NCBI GenBank assembly: GCA_003024985.2
Contig: PXIH01S0005609.1
Source: Euperipatoides rowelli
Taxonomy: Eukaryota > Onychophora > Udeonychophora > Euonychophora > Peripatopsidae
Length of the DNA: 13,645 bases
Strand: one strand, 5' to 3'
Part shown: positions 1 to 10,711 of the stretch, piece by piece
Layout of the letters: each line of letters opens with the position of its first letter
Numbering within the stretch: the first letter of the stretch is position 1
Translations under genes and position numbers: made by a program
Notes under the pieces: generated by a model
The model's input: only the letters and a program-made list of their open reading frames with translations
Told to the model about the DNA's origin: nothing
The model's database searches: none

Positions 1-2129
1 ACTGTTGCTATGCATAATGGTGCATTGTTTAGCAAATGACCAATTTTTCATAGCAAAATGCTATGCTACACCAGGTAAATTATTCCCTGCATTATATTTA
101 ACAATATTATAAAATATTTTAAGGAAAATCGATTATACATTTCAAAAAGAAAAGAAAAAAACCTTAAAAGAAATGAAACTTTGATAAATTATCACAAAAT
201 ACTTCATAACTAGTAACAAAATACAATAGAACTAAAATAAATTTACATTAGGCTATATATAAAATAAAGATAGGCCTATTAGATAAATATTTTTATTATT
301 ATTTAAAACAAATAAATTTACATTACCATACTGAGATATATAGAATAATCTTTACAATAGATGCAAGTAATGTATGATTTTAATCTGGTAGCTGCAGCTG
401 GTGCTCTATTCATTACGATTGTGTTAATAAACTGTATACCTGTGACATCTAGTGCAGAAAATATTAATTAATTTACATGCCTAATAAATTAAATAATACA
501 CAAGAATAGAGAAATATCATTCTAGCAAAGAAAATGCTATTGAAAAAGATTTTACCCATGGAATTAGCGCGATTCACAAAATTATACTGGTAAATGCTAC
601 ACGTGGAAATAGTGAGATGCCCGATCAGAGGGTTAAATTGTCATTTGCTTTTATATGTTTACAAATAACTACTGATTAATCTCCAATTGAAATTATTCTT
701 CAACATGTCTGGGATTTTTATTATTCGGAACCAAAGAATAACTTTATGCTAAGTATATGTCGAAGTGTCGGTGGTTTTTTAAACAGTGGCAAGCATTGTT
801 TTAGAACATTTATCTCATATCATCATATGATAAATCATTGTATTCTCATGTTTTTATGCAAAAGGTATCTTCAATGGACAATTATATACTAAGAAAAATC
901 ATCTGACAATCCCTCAGGAGAATCTGTCAAAGAAATTTGTGAGATGTGTAATACTGCCGACAAAAAAAGTCCATTTACATTTTGTGATATATAGGCCCTA
1001 CTTCGAAAAATATTCTTCAACCAGACTTCTTGTATACTGTCTTTTATTTAATGTTTTTAAAAAATTGTTAATATATCTAAGCATTAGTTTTACTGATTTC
1101 TTAATTAATATTTTTGCATATGCAGTATTATTAAGCCATTTAAAGGAAGATGACTCCGATATTTCCAGTTGGTCACTATGACGAATAACTGACATGCCTA
1201 TCAAGAACCCAAATGGTTGAAAACTTTGTGGGTTCTTTTACATTGTCAGAGAAAATATTGCAGTTTTCTCTTTTTGAAGAGCATTTGTTTCCGTGAATGG
1301 GCGGTAATGAAAAGCCATTGCCCATTCATGTCAAGGAATTTGTTTTTCCTCCTGTCACTGTTTGGTGATTTGTTTAGCCAATTTAAGACTTTTATTCTCT
1401 TCCTAAGGCCTTCAAAAGGAAGAGTATATTTAGAAATAATTTTTCACAAATAAATAGGGGAAGGGGGAGGCTGTTTGAATATTTTTTTCTCTGTCAATTA
1501 TTTTTCTCTTATTTGGAGACAAAATTATTTGAGGGGGAGGGGAGATAAAACGAATCATTATTCATTTTAATTTATCACAATGATTTGCCGTGGAAACGAC
1601 AAGCTAATTTACTTTTGCACATTGCTTGCTTTCTTAATGTGTCAATTACTATTTTATAGTAAATGCCACATTCATAATCTGATCAATTATGAGATTGTGA
1701 ACAATGCAGGAAACAATCACCATTTGCATATGCAAATCAATTCTATTTTTTCTTGTTTATTTTGCATGTCTGTGCCTTCTTTGTTACAAAAAAAAAAGAT
1801 TTGTCCGTTTGAGGATGCTGCTATATAGTTGATTTTTAAATGTGTTGTATTTTACTAAGAATTTGAAAGTTAAATATTGGTTTTATGATTATATGTTTGT
1901 TTGCTTTGTGTATAATGATTAGTATTAAGATATGCACGATTTAGAGACATGTTTACTAATAGTTTTGGAAGAATTATGGTAGTATGTCAACTGTATAAAC
2001 CCCTTGGGTTTAAACTTTTAAAGAAATAAAATTATTATTATTAAAAGAATGTTACACATACATTCTTTTGAATTGGCTTCTCGTCAAATCCAAGGGGTAT
2101 ATTTTATATTTGGCAAGTGGCCAAAGCAA
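1..2129. other. AT-rich intergenic stretch, no supported gene
   Basis: I see no gene here that I can support. The sequence is AT-rich with short homopolymer runs and two purine-rich patches near 1455-1468 and 1530-1545. Small palindromes include CATAGCA/TGCTATG at 49-65 and an 11-bp stem pairing 1292-1302 with 1320-1330 (one G-T pair). A stop-free - strand frame of about 80 codons (998 to about 1240) has a varied composition but no family I recognise. Near 2023-2042 the sequence AATAAA is followed by a short ATT run, which could be the worn 3' end of a retroelement or a cryptic polyadenylation signal. Confidence 0.6.
1722..1737. promoter_or_regulatory. Perfect 16-bp palindrome made of two octamer motifs
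   Basis: ATTTGCATATGCAAAT reads the same on both strands and consists of two back-to-back copies of the POU-factor octamer ATGCAAAT. Octamers are known binding sites for POU-domain proteins, and palindromic pairs can bind dimers. The site is about 2.5 kb upstream of the UQCRB start, and nothing near it proves a regulatory role. In AT-rich DNA a chance origin remains possible. Confidence 0.3.
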
Positions 2130-2780
2130 GGTGTGCATCACCCCTTCATTTTAATCTATGGTATCTTTTAGTTCTGGGGGTTATTGCAAATCGTCAGTTG
2201 ATAATTTATTCTTTACACTCTGGCATATACCCTTGGATTACTTTTACAGGAGTTTCTCTATGGTAGTTAGTGTTGATCTTATCCAACTACCTATAAGCCT
2301 CTGAGTGGGTGATCCAAAGTCTCCATGTGGTGTATTAGGGTGATGTAATAACCTAATTGAACATCTGAATTACCCCCCCCCCCCCTCGAGACATTTAGCC
2401 ATTAAATATTTACCTTCTTGGAAATATTGCACTGCTAGCCCAATGGATTTTGGTAATTTGGGATCGATTTATATAATTTGACTTACCACTCTTCAGCAAA
2501 AGTTTCAAATTCTCTAGAAGTGAATTGGGCTCCACCATCTGTTGACAGTGCATCTGGTATGCCATGCATAGCAAACCAGGTTATGAACGCTTGGATTACT
2601 GCTCTAACTTGTTCTTCTTCAGAGTTGAACATAGTCAAAGTATCCAGAGTAACCATCAATGAACACTAGATAGTCGTTATTTTTGAAGTGAAATATATCC
2701 AATGCTACATGCTCCCATGTGCTTACTGTATCAATATTTGTACTTGTCGATTGTTTTCCGAATGGGTTTCGGCACCATAT
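2130..2780 (-). pseudogene. Decayed Ty3/Gypsy-type retrotransposon integrase
   Basis: This is a relic of a Ty3/Gypsy LTR-retrotransposon integrase, the enzyme that inserts the element's cDNA into the genome. Read on the - strand, the order matches the family. VALDIF carries the first catalytic Asp (codon 2697-2699). FIDGYSGY follows, then WFAMHGIPDALSTDGGAQF with the second Asp (2537-2539), about 53 residues later. Next comes a damaged P-K-S-x-G-L-A segment where the catalytic Glu should be, and finally NTPHGDFGSP and QRLIG, typical of the C-terminal part. The frame shifts between the first two blocks near 2635, an in-frame TAA follows the EEW near 2482, and a 13-C run interrupts the later part, so no functional enzyme can be made. 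No reverse transcriptase, gag or LTRs are visible. Both ends are approximate. Confidence 0.85.
2373..2385. repeat. Run of 13 cytosines
   Basis: A homopolymer of 13 C lies inside the integrase relic. Its length is unlike the rest of this AT-rich window, and it probably grew by slippage after the element died. The exact count may be a sequencing estimate. Confidence 0.8.
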
Positions 2781-4240
2781 ATGCTAGTAATGCTGATATG
2801 ACACAAACAATCTTACCTTTAATTCAGCACTGATTTGTTAACAATAACTATTTATTAAGAACTAGGAAACTGTATTTAGTATTTACTAAGGTAATTAAAA
2901 ATGAGTTAGTGTTTAACTTCAACACTGATACAGAGGTATCGTCTGCTATCTCACGATTGGTCTTGTGACAACAACTTGTTGGAATCAGTCTTAAAAAGTG
3001 CGTTTCGAATTCAAGGTTATGTATGTAATTTACCTTTACAGATTGTCAAACTGTGCTGATTGGTAATTAGAATTTTGTAAGCCTTAGCATGGTAATTAAT
3101 TTTAAATATTCTACTTTTTTTCTCTTGCTCTATTTTTTAGATATTTGAGACCAGGGTAAGCTAAAGTTGCCCATTTTTGTGTTTGGATAACTAGTGGCAA
3201 TTCAGTTTTCTAAGTTTTAGAGAAAATTACATATTTTATATTGATATGTGGAAATTTTAGATAAAAGTTTAGTGAAAAAAAAAAAAAATTTGTACTATGC
3301 TTTTAAGGAGGAAATATGAAATGGGCTCATCTATTGTTACTACTAAAATACTAAAAAAAAGGCTTGGCACCAGAATTCCTTTGGTGCTTTGTCCAAAGTA
3401 GACTTGCAAATTAAATTAAAATTCTATTGATTTATTCAGCTCTGCTTGATATAGGCTACTGTATTGTATTTAAAATACCGTTATTAGAAAACGTTAACTT
3501 TAAATGATAAAGGGTGGCAATACTAAATTATGTAGCCTATAACCAGGACCCCCTTCCCATCTACATGGCATGATTAGCTTAACTCTGAATAAAATGCCTA
3601 AGAAAGTTGCAACAATACTTTAATTACTCTTCTTTTAAATTCCACATAATTCTTAACGGAACCGTACTTTATTTGGGATATAAATTATTTTTCAATTTTA
3701 AACTATCACTATAAATAATAGTTTAAGACTTTGAAACAGAATCCATATAATTTGGTTAAATAAAAATTTATAAAATGATTTTTAAAACATTATCATAATA
3801 ATTTAAAAGGCCATGGTGGGCGTATTTAGTGAAATGAATTAAGAAAAACAAATTAATAAATTATGTTAGTTAAATTTTTAATATATATTTTTTAAAATAC
3901 CTGACAGTTATTACTCCTTTTGGCATGGTTAAAGCTGTATTTCGAAGTTTAAGGGGAAATAATAGGTACAACAAGAGAATTTCTAGAGCCTAACTTGAAA
4001 AGCAGCCAAACAGGTGTCTCACAAATACAAGCACGCGGGTAACACACTCATTTTTGTTATTGTCTCATAAGCCCGAGATAAGACTAAAATTTAGATAACA
4101 ACTATTTATTTTAATAAATTATTCTTAGTAATAAAATATTATAACTAGTTAAATAAAGAACATTGATTTTTATTAATGGTGAAAAAAAAAGGTTTAGAGA
4201 ATAATCTCAGTCTCACGCTAATGCACAACAAATGTCAACA
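2781..4240. other. Intergenic DNA and probable UQCRB promoter region
   Basis: AT-rich DNA with no open frame I can support. The last few hundred bases must hold the UQCRB promoter if exon 1 is correct. A locally GC-richer patch sits at about 4030-4080. TCAGTC at 4207-4212 resembles an initiator element and would give a 5' leader of about 30 bases. I see no well-placed TATA box distinct from the general AT background. Confidence 0.45.
3901..3926 (-). CDS. Possible divergent first exon (speculative)
   Basis: On the - strand, an ATG at 3926-3924 with A at position -3 opens eight codons reading MPKGVITV. The frame then runs into AG followed by a GT donor (GTATTT) at 3900-3895. This is the layout of a short first coding exon, and it points away from UQCRB with only about 315 bp between the two ATGs, as in a bidirectional promoter. 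I do not recognise the peptide and found no matching second exon on the - strand within the window. A chance ATG plus GT is a serious alternative. Confidence 0.15.
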
Positions 4241-4277
4241 ATGGCGGCTGCTGCAAAAAAATCTACTGGGCTTTTTG
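4241..4277 (+). CDS. UQCRB: UQCRB exon 1: complex III subunit 7, N-terminus
   Basis: This is the first coding exon of ubiquinol-cytochrome c reductase binding protein, the subunit called QCR7 in yeast. The protein sits on the matrix side of mitochondrial complex III against cytochrome b and is needed for assembly. The exon encodes MAAAAKKSTGLF plus the first base of a Gly codon, then meets the donor GTTAGT at 4278. That phase joins in frame to exon 2 at 11800. The start at 4241 has A at -3 and G at +4. An in-frame ATG at 4232 (adding M-S-T) has a poor context, and an out-of-frame ATG lies at 4221, so 4241 is preferred. Such a short exon has little sequence identity of its own. The call rests on the Ala/Lys-rich N-terminus, the start context, the donor and the matching phase. 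Confidence 0.7.
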
Positions 4278-5032
4278 GTTAGTTTGTTAAGATTAATATT
4301 TTTACTATTCAAGGTATTTGTTTTCATATATTGTATACAATCAATGGCAGCATCTTAACTTTTAATATCTATTCTTAATATAATTGGAATTGCCGAAAAT
4401 TTTTAAGCTGTTTTCTTTCTCTTGGCATAAAATCCGTGGTAACCTTTAATTAAAAACAAGTGACCTTAGCCAATTTAATACCTCTAATTTACAGCATTCA
4501 ATAAAATTTTTTTCATGTAAGCAATATTTTATCCTCATTTCTTCAGTTTTATGATACTACAATTGTTAAGCTCTAGTAAACAAAATATTGTTTTGACGTT
4601 CACCTTGAACTTGATTATCATTATTTCTGGGCTAGTTGCAACATTTATCATCTTCCTTCATTATTAATTTATATATAATTAACAAAATATATTGCAAATT
4701 ACTTAATATGAATTCATTTTTTAATTAGGATTTGTTAGTTTACTCTTGTGACAAGGACATGAAAGAACCCTGTGTTGTGAAGGTTCTGTTGACGATAATA
4801 ATAAAAACCGAAAATTTATCAAATATTTCCCCCACTTCCTTATTTTGTCAGATGCACCTGTAATTAAAAATTAAGATAGCGAAATAAAAACTTCCACTAT
4901 AATTTTGAAATCCACCCCACCCCCGCCTTTACTTTAAGAATCACCTGTAGATAGGCTGATTATATTTTCTTGAAATAAAAATGGGACCTAGAATAGCATT
5001 TCTGGTGAAGGTCCAGCTAATTGTAATAATAA

Positions 5033-5437
5033 TTATATAATATTCTGAAGCCATGAAAAAGATAATAAAGTTTTACTATATGAACATATTCGGTCTTTCA
5101 TCACCATATCATAAAACTTCTCGCACGTCATGTCAAAACTTTGGCCATAACTCGTGCTATAAACAAAAAGAGATTCACCTGCTGCAATTTTATCACGTCT
5201 CGCCATAAATGAGCTGATGTTTTTAACTAAAGCCCGAGTCTTTTCAACATCCTTGTGTTTCTGGCTACATAGATCTTGGTTGATGTCGCTTCTGCCTCCA
5301 TGAGCACCAGAAAAATGTAGGCCTACGTTACAATATTGGCATACCATTTTTGTTCCATTACTACATAGCTTGTTCAGTTTAATAAATTTGAATTCTTTCT
5401 GGAGATTGTCTTTAAAATTGCAGTTTCTTTTTGACAT
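5033..5437 (-). pseudogene. N-terminal fragment of BED-like zinc-finger hAT transposase
   Basis: This is a 134-residue open frame on the - strand, starting at an ATG at 5437. It begins MSKRNCNFKDNLQKEF, a familiar opening of hAT-like transposases and their domesticated relatives. A zinc-finger module follows: C-Q-Y-C at about residues 33-36, then AHGGRSDI (about 45-52), then S-Q-K-H-K (about 58-62), giving a C2H2/BED-like metal site that would bind DNA. ISSFMA near residue 75 and LFVYSTSYGQSF near 89-100 also match the family. After that the resemblance fades and the frame stops, so the hAT catalytic and dimerisation region of several hundred residues is absent. It lies inside UQCRB intron 1 on the opposite strand. 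The open frame without stops suggests recent arrival, or less likely a retained DNA-binding peptide. Confidence 0.75.
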
Positions 5438-5810
5438 TGTAACGCTAGACTTAATTTAAGCTTTAAAAAATAAGACAATACTTTCAAAAATATAAAATTT
5501 AAACCACCAGCATTGAATAACAAAGTTACCATACAGGCAAAACAAAAGCTAACACTTTGAAAAAAGGGAGACAAACAAGTGTTGCCAACATGTATTTTTT
5601 ATTTTGTCTGAATAAATCATTGCAGACATCAATACTTATTATCGAACTATGAGAATCCATGGTTAAACAAATTACTGGTAACCATGATATTGATATACTG
5701 TTATAGGTTATGAGATAATTTATGATTGACCAATATTAAAGTTTTTTTTTTATTAAAAACAGGACAAACCTGACATTTTTATTAAAACGACGGGATGCCT
5801 GGGAAATATG
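5438..5810 (-). mobile_element. Possible 5' flank of the zinc-finger transposase element
   Basis: This segment lies upstream of the transposase fragment in its own direction. It has no coding content. Around 5760-5805 the - strand reads a run containing CAGGCATCCCGTC and TTTGTCCTG, which is GC-rich compared with its surroundings and could be an element terminus. I cannot find the matching inverted end, so both extent and assignment are inferred. Confidence 0.25.
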
Positions 5811-6289
5811 AAATAAATAGTCTCATTCAAAACGGTAGGTACATATAGTCAGTCTACCTGTAGTAAACTGTATACTGTATATAGACAGTCACAGCAGGCT
5901 ATGTAATATGGGGATCTGCAGACAAAATCATGCCTAGCTTAGAAAACTTATCTGTGAAATTTCTTCATTTACTCCAATATTTGGCTACTTCATATACTGT
6001 ATTTATAATCAGGCAGCATAAACACTATTTGTCCTTTAGAATTGGCAAGAATAATTTGATCGTGTAAACTTACAGTATAAATTATTTCAGGGATTTTATT
6101 TGGCCACTTTCAAATTGAGGTCTAAAAGAAAGGGGCATAATTAAAATTTTTAGTTTTATTTGAAAAATAATTTAAATTTTGAAATTAAAAAATATTTAAA
6201 ATTTATTGTCTTGAACCATTAGAAATTCAGTTAATCATAATTTGCAATAATCTTTATCTAGTTCTAGGGTAATGTAGGATACCCTAGAT

Positions 6290-6727
6290 CAGGTATTCCC
6301 AACCTTTTTGTACCCTAGAGCACATTCAAAACTACCGGTACGGTGGCGGGCACCATCTTTATTTTCCATAATGATGAAAATATATGCACAGATTTCAAAA
6401 ACGCGGCAGAGTCTGGATTGAATTACCTGTATTTAGACAATTCTCTTAACTATCCCCACCACTACTTAATTCGGCCGTCTGCGTGCACTGCACTCAAGTT
6501 CGCCCGTGTTAACTTGACACAAAAGGTAGAAATAAAGAGGTCGGTTTACAAGAAAACAACTGCCTAAAATCGGTTGCCAAACCACTCACAATCTAAATTA
6601 TTGGGATCTGGGCGCCGCCAAGTTAACATGGACAAGCTTTCGTTTTGTGGTCGAACAGCGGTGGCACATACAAATTGGTAGACGGGGGCCATGGTGCCTG
6701 CGGGTACAGGGTTGGGAACCACCTCTG
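6290..6727. mobile_element. 438-bp inverted-repeat element, hAT-like MITE
   Basis: The left end reads CAGGTATTCCCAACC and then GTACCC. The right end, on the opposite strand, reads CAGAGGTGGTTCCCAACC, then CTGTACCC and CAGGCACCATGG. Further in, the left side repeats GGCGGGCACCAT. These are imperfect terminal inverted repeats beginning CAG, of the kind common in hAT elements (the TTCCCAACC type). No transposase is present: the short frames inside are chance. Eight-base flanks (CCCTAGAT and TCTATATG) do not match, so the target-site duplication is lost or the ends are off by a few bases. Confidence 0.65.
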
Positions 6728-6901
6728 TCTATATGGCTTTTCCCTCTACATTGTCACGCCCTTAGAAGTAACGAGACCAAATTTGGAAATTGACTTACTG
6801 TTGATCTTAAAAGGATGCCTGGAACCGTTGTCATGCATAAACTGTTGTAAGCCCAAACATCTCCAAATAGGCTACTTCTAGTAAATTATACAAAGCTCGA
6901 A

Positions 6902-6979
6902 ATTAGAAATTTTATACTGGGAACAAATATTTTCTCACACTCACAAGTGACTGGCAGTAAGTTATATCTTATTGGGAGC
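6902..6979 (+). repeat. Diverged copy of palindromic repeat (copy 1)
   Basis: The first 29 bases, ATTAGAAATTTTATACTGGG onward, match the copy at 8502 with one difference. The next 20 or so bases match more loosely, with small gaps. GTGACTGG and TTGGGAGCAAT follow, as in copy 2 but spaced out. The central palindrome seen in copy 2 is mutated here. Confidence 0.7.
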
Positions 6980-7336
6980 AATCTTATTTTATTTTTAAAA
7001 TTATCGATATAGGCTACCAGTCCTATATTGGCTATTTATTATTATTTTTTTTTTTAAAAACTCTCAAATATTAAAGTTTATTTATAAACTATGTTATATA
7101 CATCATTCCATTCATTTTAAAAAAAATTATAGTTCGTTGAAACTATAGGCTAATGATAAAAAATAAGATGATTATCCAAGTTAACATGTATTTAAATCAA
7201 AATTTTAATATAACAATATATTCATTTCTCTTCAATATTATATAAATTCTTTAAAAATACTGTATAATGTTCTTGAAATTCTTAATATAATCCCTGTAGA
7301 CTATATACTGACAAAGTTACTATATATTGGGCCTAG

Positions 7337-7390
7337 GAAAGGCTCAAAGAAACAAGAGGTCTCCAGGAAACACAATAAACGGACACCAAG
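7337..7390 (+). other. Candidate 54-bp alternative exon in UQCRB intron 1
   Basis: This short GC-richer island is bordered by AG (7335-7336) and by CCAAG followed by the donor GTAAAT at 7391. A branchpoint-like ACTGAC lies about 25 bases upstream of the AG. The length is divisible by three. If spliced between UQCRB exons 1 and 2, the phase fits and the frame stays open, adding 18 residues (KAQRNKRSPGNTINGHQ plus a Gly). The pyrimidine tract is weak and the family normally lacks such an insert, so this may be chance or belong to another transcript. Confidence 0.2.
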
Positions 7391-8501
7391 GTAAATTCTT
7401 CTGCATGTTACCATCGCAAAGTTTTATTTATAATTAAAATAATCAATCATCTTAAATTTGAAGTAAAGTGATCTCCAGAAAAATAGTTTAAACCATTCCT
7501 TAATATATTCCATCACAATTTGGTATAGGAGAGTTATCAAATCTTGAATTTTTTCAGTATTTTTCTTTAATCAGACTGAGAAAGGCGGGAAAATAGTCAA
7601 ACGTATTAAAATCCAAAAAACTAGTACAGTTGTAATACCACAATAATTAAAATAAATCCAGTAATAATGTTAGAAGTTCTTGAAAGTCAGACAAAATAAA
7701 AAATTGTCATTAGGCATTTAATAGAAAAAACTTTATCAATGTAATCGAAGGAAAGAATTTAACCGCCATCTTAAAACAATCCAATACCATTATCTTCTGT
7801 AAGTTTAAATCCGAAACATTATCATTCCTTAAATATTTATCAAACAATCCAGTTTTAACACAGCTATGTAAGACTTTTAAAATCAAAATAAATCATAATT
7901 AATTATTTAAATTCAATAAAGCTTACTAAAATCTTAAGTAATACAGCAGCACATTTTCAATAGTAACTTAATTCCGGCATGACTGTGCATGCTCTGGCTA
8001 TTTATTTTTAATTTAGCTTTATTAAAATCAATATATTGAAATTCAGATTTTTGCATTATATTTTTTGATAATATAAAACAATCAGATAAAATCACTCCAT
8101 TAAACATCCATAAATGCTTAAAATTAGGGTCAAATTTACAGATCCCAAGTTGTTAAATATGATGGCCTGGGGGAATGATTAATATTGCACTATAACCTCT
8201 TCCCTCCACCTCTCTTTTAGCTTGAGTATTTTCATACAATTTTTCCCAAATTAATTTTTTTTTTACATACAGTAAATAAAAAATGAAATTTATAATTAAA
8301 AAGACAAATACTGCAATATTATTTAGCTTACTATATACAGTATATAATCACACCATTTAATTTCTTATATGATTATTGGATACCTTAGTCTAGTAATACT
8401 TAAAAACTAATTAATTAATATCACATTAAAAAAATATACTACTAGGATAGCCATTAATCAATTTATGTAAAAAAATTTATGTTATTTTATATATCTTTAT
8501 C

Positions 8502-8558
8502 ATTAGAAATTTTATACTGGGAGCAAATATTTGCTCCCACCAGTGACTGGGAGCAATT
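8502..8558 (+). repeat. Palindromic repeat, copy 2, with perfect 20-bp palindrome
   Basis: This is the second copy of the motif at 6902, in the same orientation and 1.6 kb away. It contains the perfect palindrome GGGAGCAAATATTTGCTCCC (8519-8538), followed by a further CTGGGAGCAA (8547-8556). The symmetric core and repetition suggest the end of a DNA element or a protein-binding site rather than host gene sequence. Confidence 0.75.
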
Positions 8559-9601
8559 TTGATGACTTTAATAAAGTACATGTAGAAAATTTATAGATAG
8601 TGAATGAAACTTGCCAATTGAGAAAATTGATGATGTGCAGTGAAGTGTCACACTATCAGGGCTGACACAGGCTACTAAAAGGCGACTATTTTTAGAGAAA
8701 TGCGACTATGGCAACTTTTTTTATTAAAATATTCCCAAAAACGACTTTTGGGAAATACCGCTACTTTTTTTTCATGTGGGGCAACTACTGTATTTTCAAA
8801 AAATTGAGTTTTTGAACTATTATCGATGTATTAGTAAGATCTCTAAATAGTAATTGTAATTTAATCTTAGGTCAGATGTAGGATAAACCTATTTAATAAC
8901 AGCAATAAATACTAACTTTTCCAGCTATAATGCTGATAAAACCTGGTCTATATTAGGGACGTGTTGTGAAATCACAGTCTGCTATTTTGTCACTGCTCCA
9001 CCTTTGTCACAGGTGTTACTGCTCCTTTTTTTCTGTAAAAGCCTGCTACATTTTTTCACCGGTTCAGTCGATTTCTGCTTCACTTTAGTTGATACCTGAT
9101 TGACAGCGCTACTGTTCCTTCCTGCTTCTAAAATCCTGTGTGACAGATTCGGTATATTACAATTTATTCCGTGTATGCATTAGATCAGATATTTTTTAAA
9201 TTTATGTTTTAATATATCTATTTACGGACTTTCCCTTGAATCAGCAATAGATACTAAATGCGACTAGGATTCAGGAAGAATTGGAAAAAAAAAATTAATA
9301 GACGATAATATGAAAAGAATCATTTCAGTTTACATAATACCATATTCTAATTTATTTTTAAAATTTTTATGGAATGAATAAAATTTTTACTATGCAGTAG
9401 GCCTAAATCAAAATTTATAATGAATATTTTGTCAAAGTATACAATCATACTGTCAATTTTTCTACAAAACTAAACCCATTTGATTAGTTGACAGAACTTC
9501 ACACTTCAAAGCTAAACTTCACATTTTTCTTCATGTTCAATTCTCAATTCAACTGCTCTTTCGTTGTAAATCACAGTTACGATTGTTAACAATGAGTTGT
9601 T

Positions 9602-9636
9602 CCAGTCACAGAGTATGCTTTCTACTCTGTGACTGG
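9602..9636. repeat. Perfect 14-bp stem-loop flanked by direct repeats
   Basis: CCAGTCACAGAGTA (9602-9615) pairs perfectly with TACTCTGTGACTGG (9623-9636) around a 7-base loop. On either side sit near-identical direct repeats, ATCACAGTTACGAT (9570-9583) and ATCACAGTTATGAT (9644-9657). The arrangement looks like a small insertion with its own duplication, or a binding site inside the larger hAT-like element. Confidence 0.75.
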
Positions 9637-10293
9637 GTAACAGATCACAGTTATGATACTATGCTGCAACTTTGCAAATAGGCGGTGCTAAAAATCTTAT
9701 GAAGAAAAAGTGAAATAGTGTTTGTCGCAGAGCCAAAAAGAAGCAGGTTCAGAGCTGTAGCAGTCACACGTTGCTACTGCTCCTTTTGAAAAGTAGCAAT
9801 CCTTAGTCTATATTAATTCAACGTTTTAAGTGATCGTGTGAAAGCTGAATATATCTACCACAAAAATAGAAAATATATTAATTTTTAATTAATCAATAAG
9901 ATAAACCATATTAATTATTAATTAAATTTCATCAAAAAAGCATTTTTGAATTTACTAGCACTAAATAATGTATATTTTAGGCTAATAAATAAATAAGTAA
10001 AAAAATCAGATTATTGCTTCTCGTTACTTTAGGAACATTGTGATAGAAAAAGGTTGTGTATGGTGTTAACATTAAAAGTAAGTGGGACATTATTTTTTAT
10101 TATTTACATAATACTTATGGTTTACTTTTTGTTAACACAATCAAAGATGTTTTTAATTGAATTCACTCTTAATTTCACATCTAAACAATGGTTTACAATA
10201 AGTAGAAAGCCAAATTTAAGTTATTGAATTAAAAATGAGTCTAAAAAAAACTAAACCTAAACTTTCTTTTATAGATTACACTGTATCTGAACC

Positions 10294-10395
10294 ATGAGCA
10301 TGAACAAGAAAAAGAAACTAATTAAGATCGTGCACAAAAGGAAATCTAGCTTAACTGATGCTTTCATGCACAAGACACAAAAAAAAAAAAATTAA
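10294..10395 (+). CDS. Short Lys-rich open frame, unknown (doubtful)
   Basis: A 33-codon frame begins MSMNKKKKLIKIVHKRK, continues SSLTDAFMHKTQ, and ends in lysines from an A-run. The ATG has A at -3 and follows an acceptor-like TTTTATAG at 10267-10274. Lys/Arg-rich starts are usual in transposases, and this lies within the hAT-like element, so it may be the last remnant of one. It is too short for a firm assignment. Confidence 0.15.
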   Translation: MSMNKKKKLIKIVHKRKSSLTDAFMHKTQKKKN

Positions 10396-10711
10396 AAACT
10401 TCATTATATTTCAGGATGGACTGCCATTCTACTTAAAAAAATCTTATGTTTCTGCAGCACATTTTAAGTAATGTACTTCCAAAATTTAAACTCAATTGTG
10501 CATTTTTATGAAATGGCACTTTATAATTGTGTGAAAGTCTTCATTTTGGTTTGTTTCAAGAAAAACTTTTTGTTTTTAAACTTTGATTATTCTAATAAAT
10601 GGTAGCGATACCTTGTGTTTCATGTATTGCGATTGGTGTATTAATCTTTTGTTAATGAATTTTTCTATAATGATTAGCCTACTTCATAGATAAAATTTGA
10701 TATATAATATG

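Noticed and set aside
939-1828. Short frames of 68-82 codons on both strands
   Set aside because: Hydrophobic or mixed sequence with no recognisable domain, splice context or start context; ordinary for AT-rich DNA.
4176-4358. 60-codon + strand open frame overlapping UQCRB exon 1
   Set aside because: It is in another frame, reads through the exon 1 donor and becomes an intron-derived hydrophobic tail with no family match.
6343-6881. Two 74- and 78-codon frames on the + strand
   Set aside because: They lie within or run out of the inverted-repeat element at 6290-6727 and show no transposase features.
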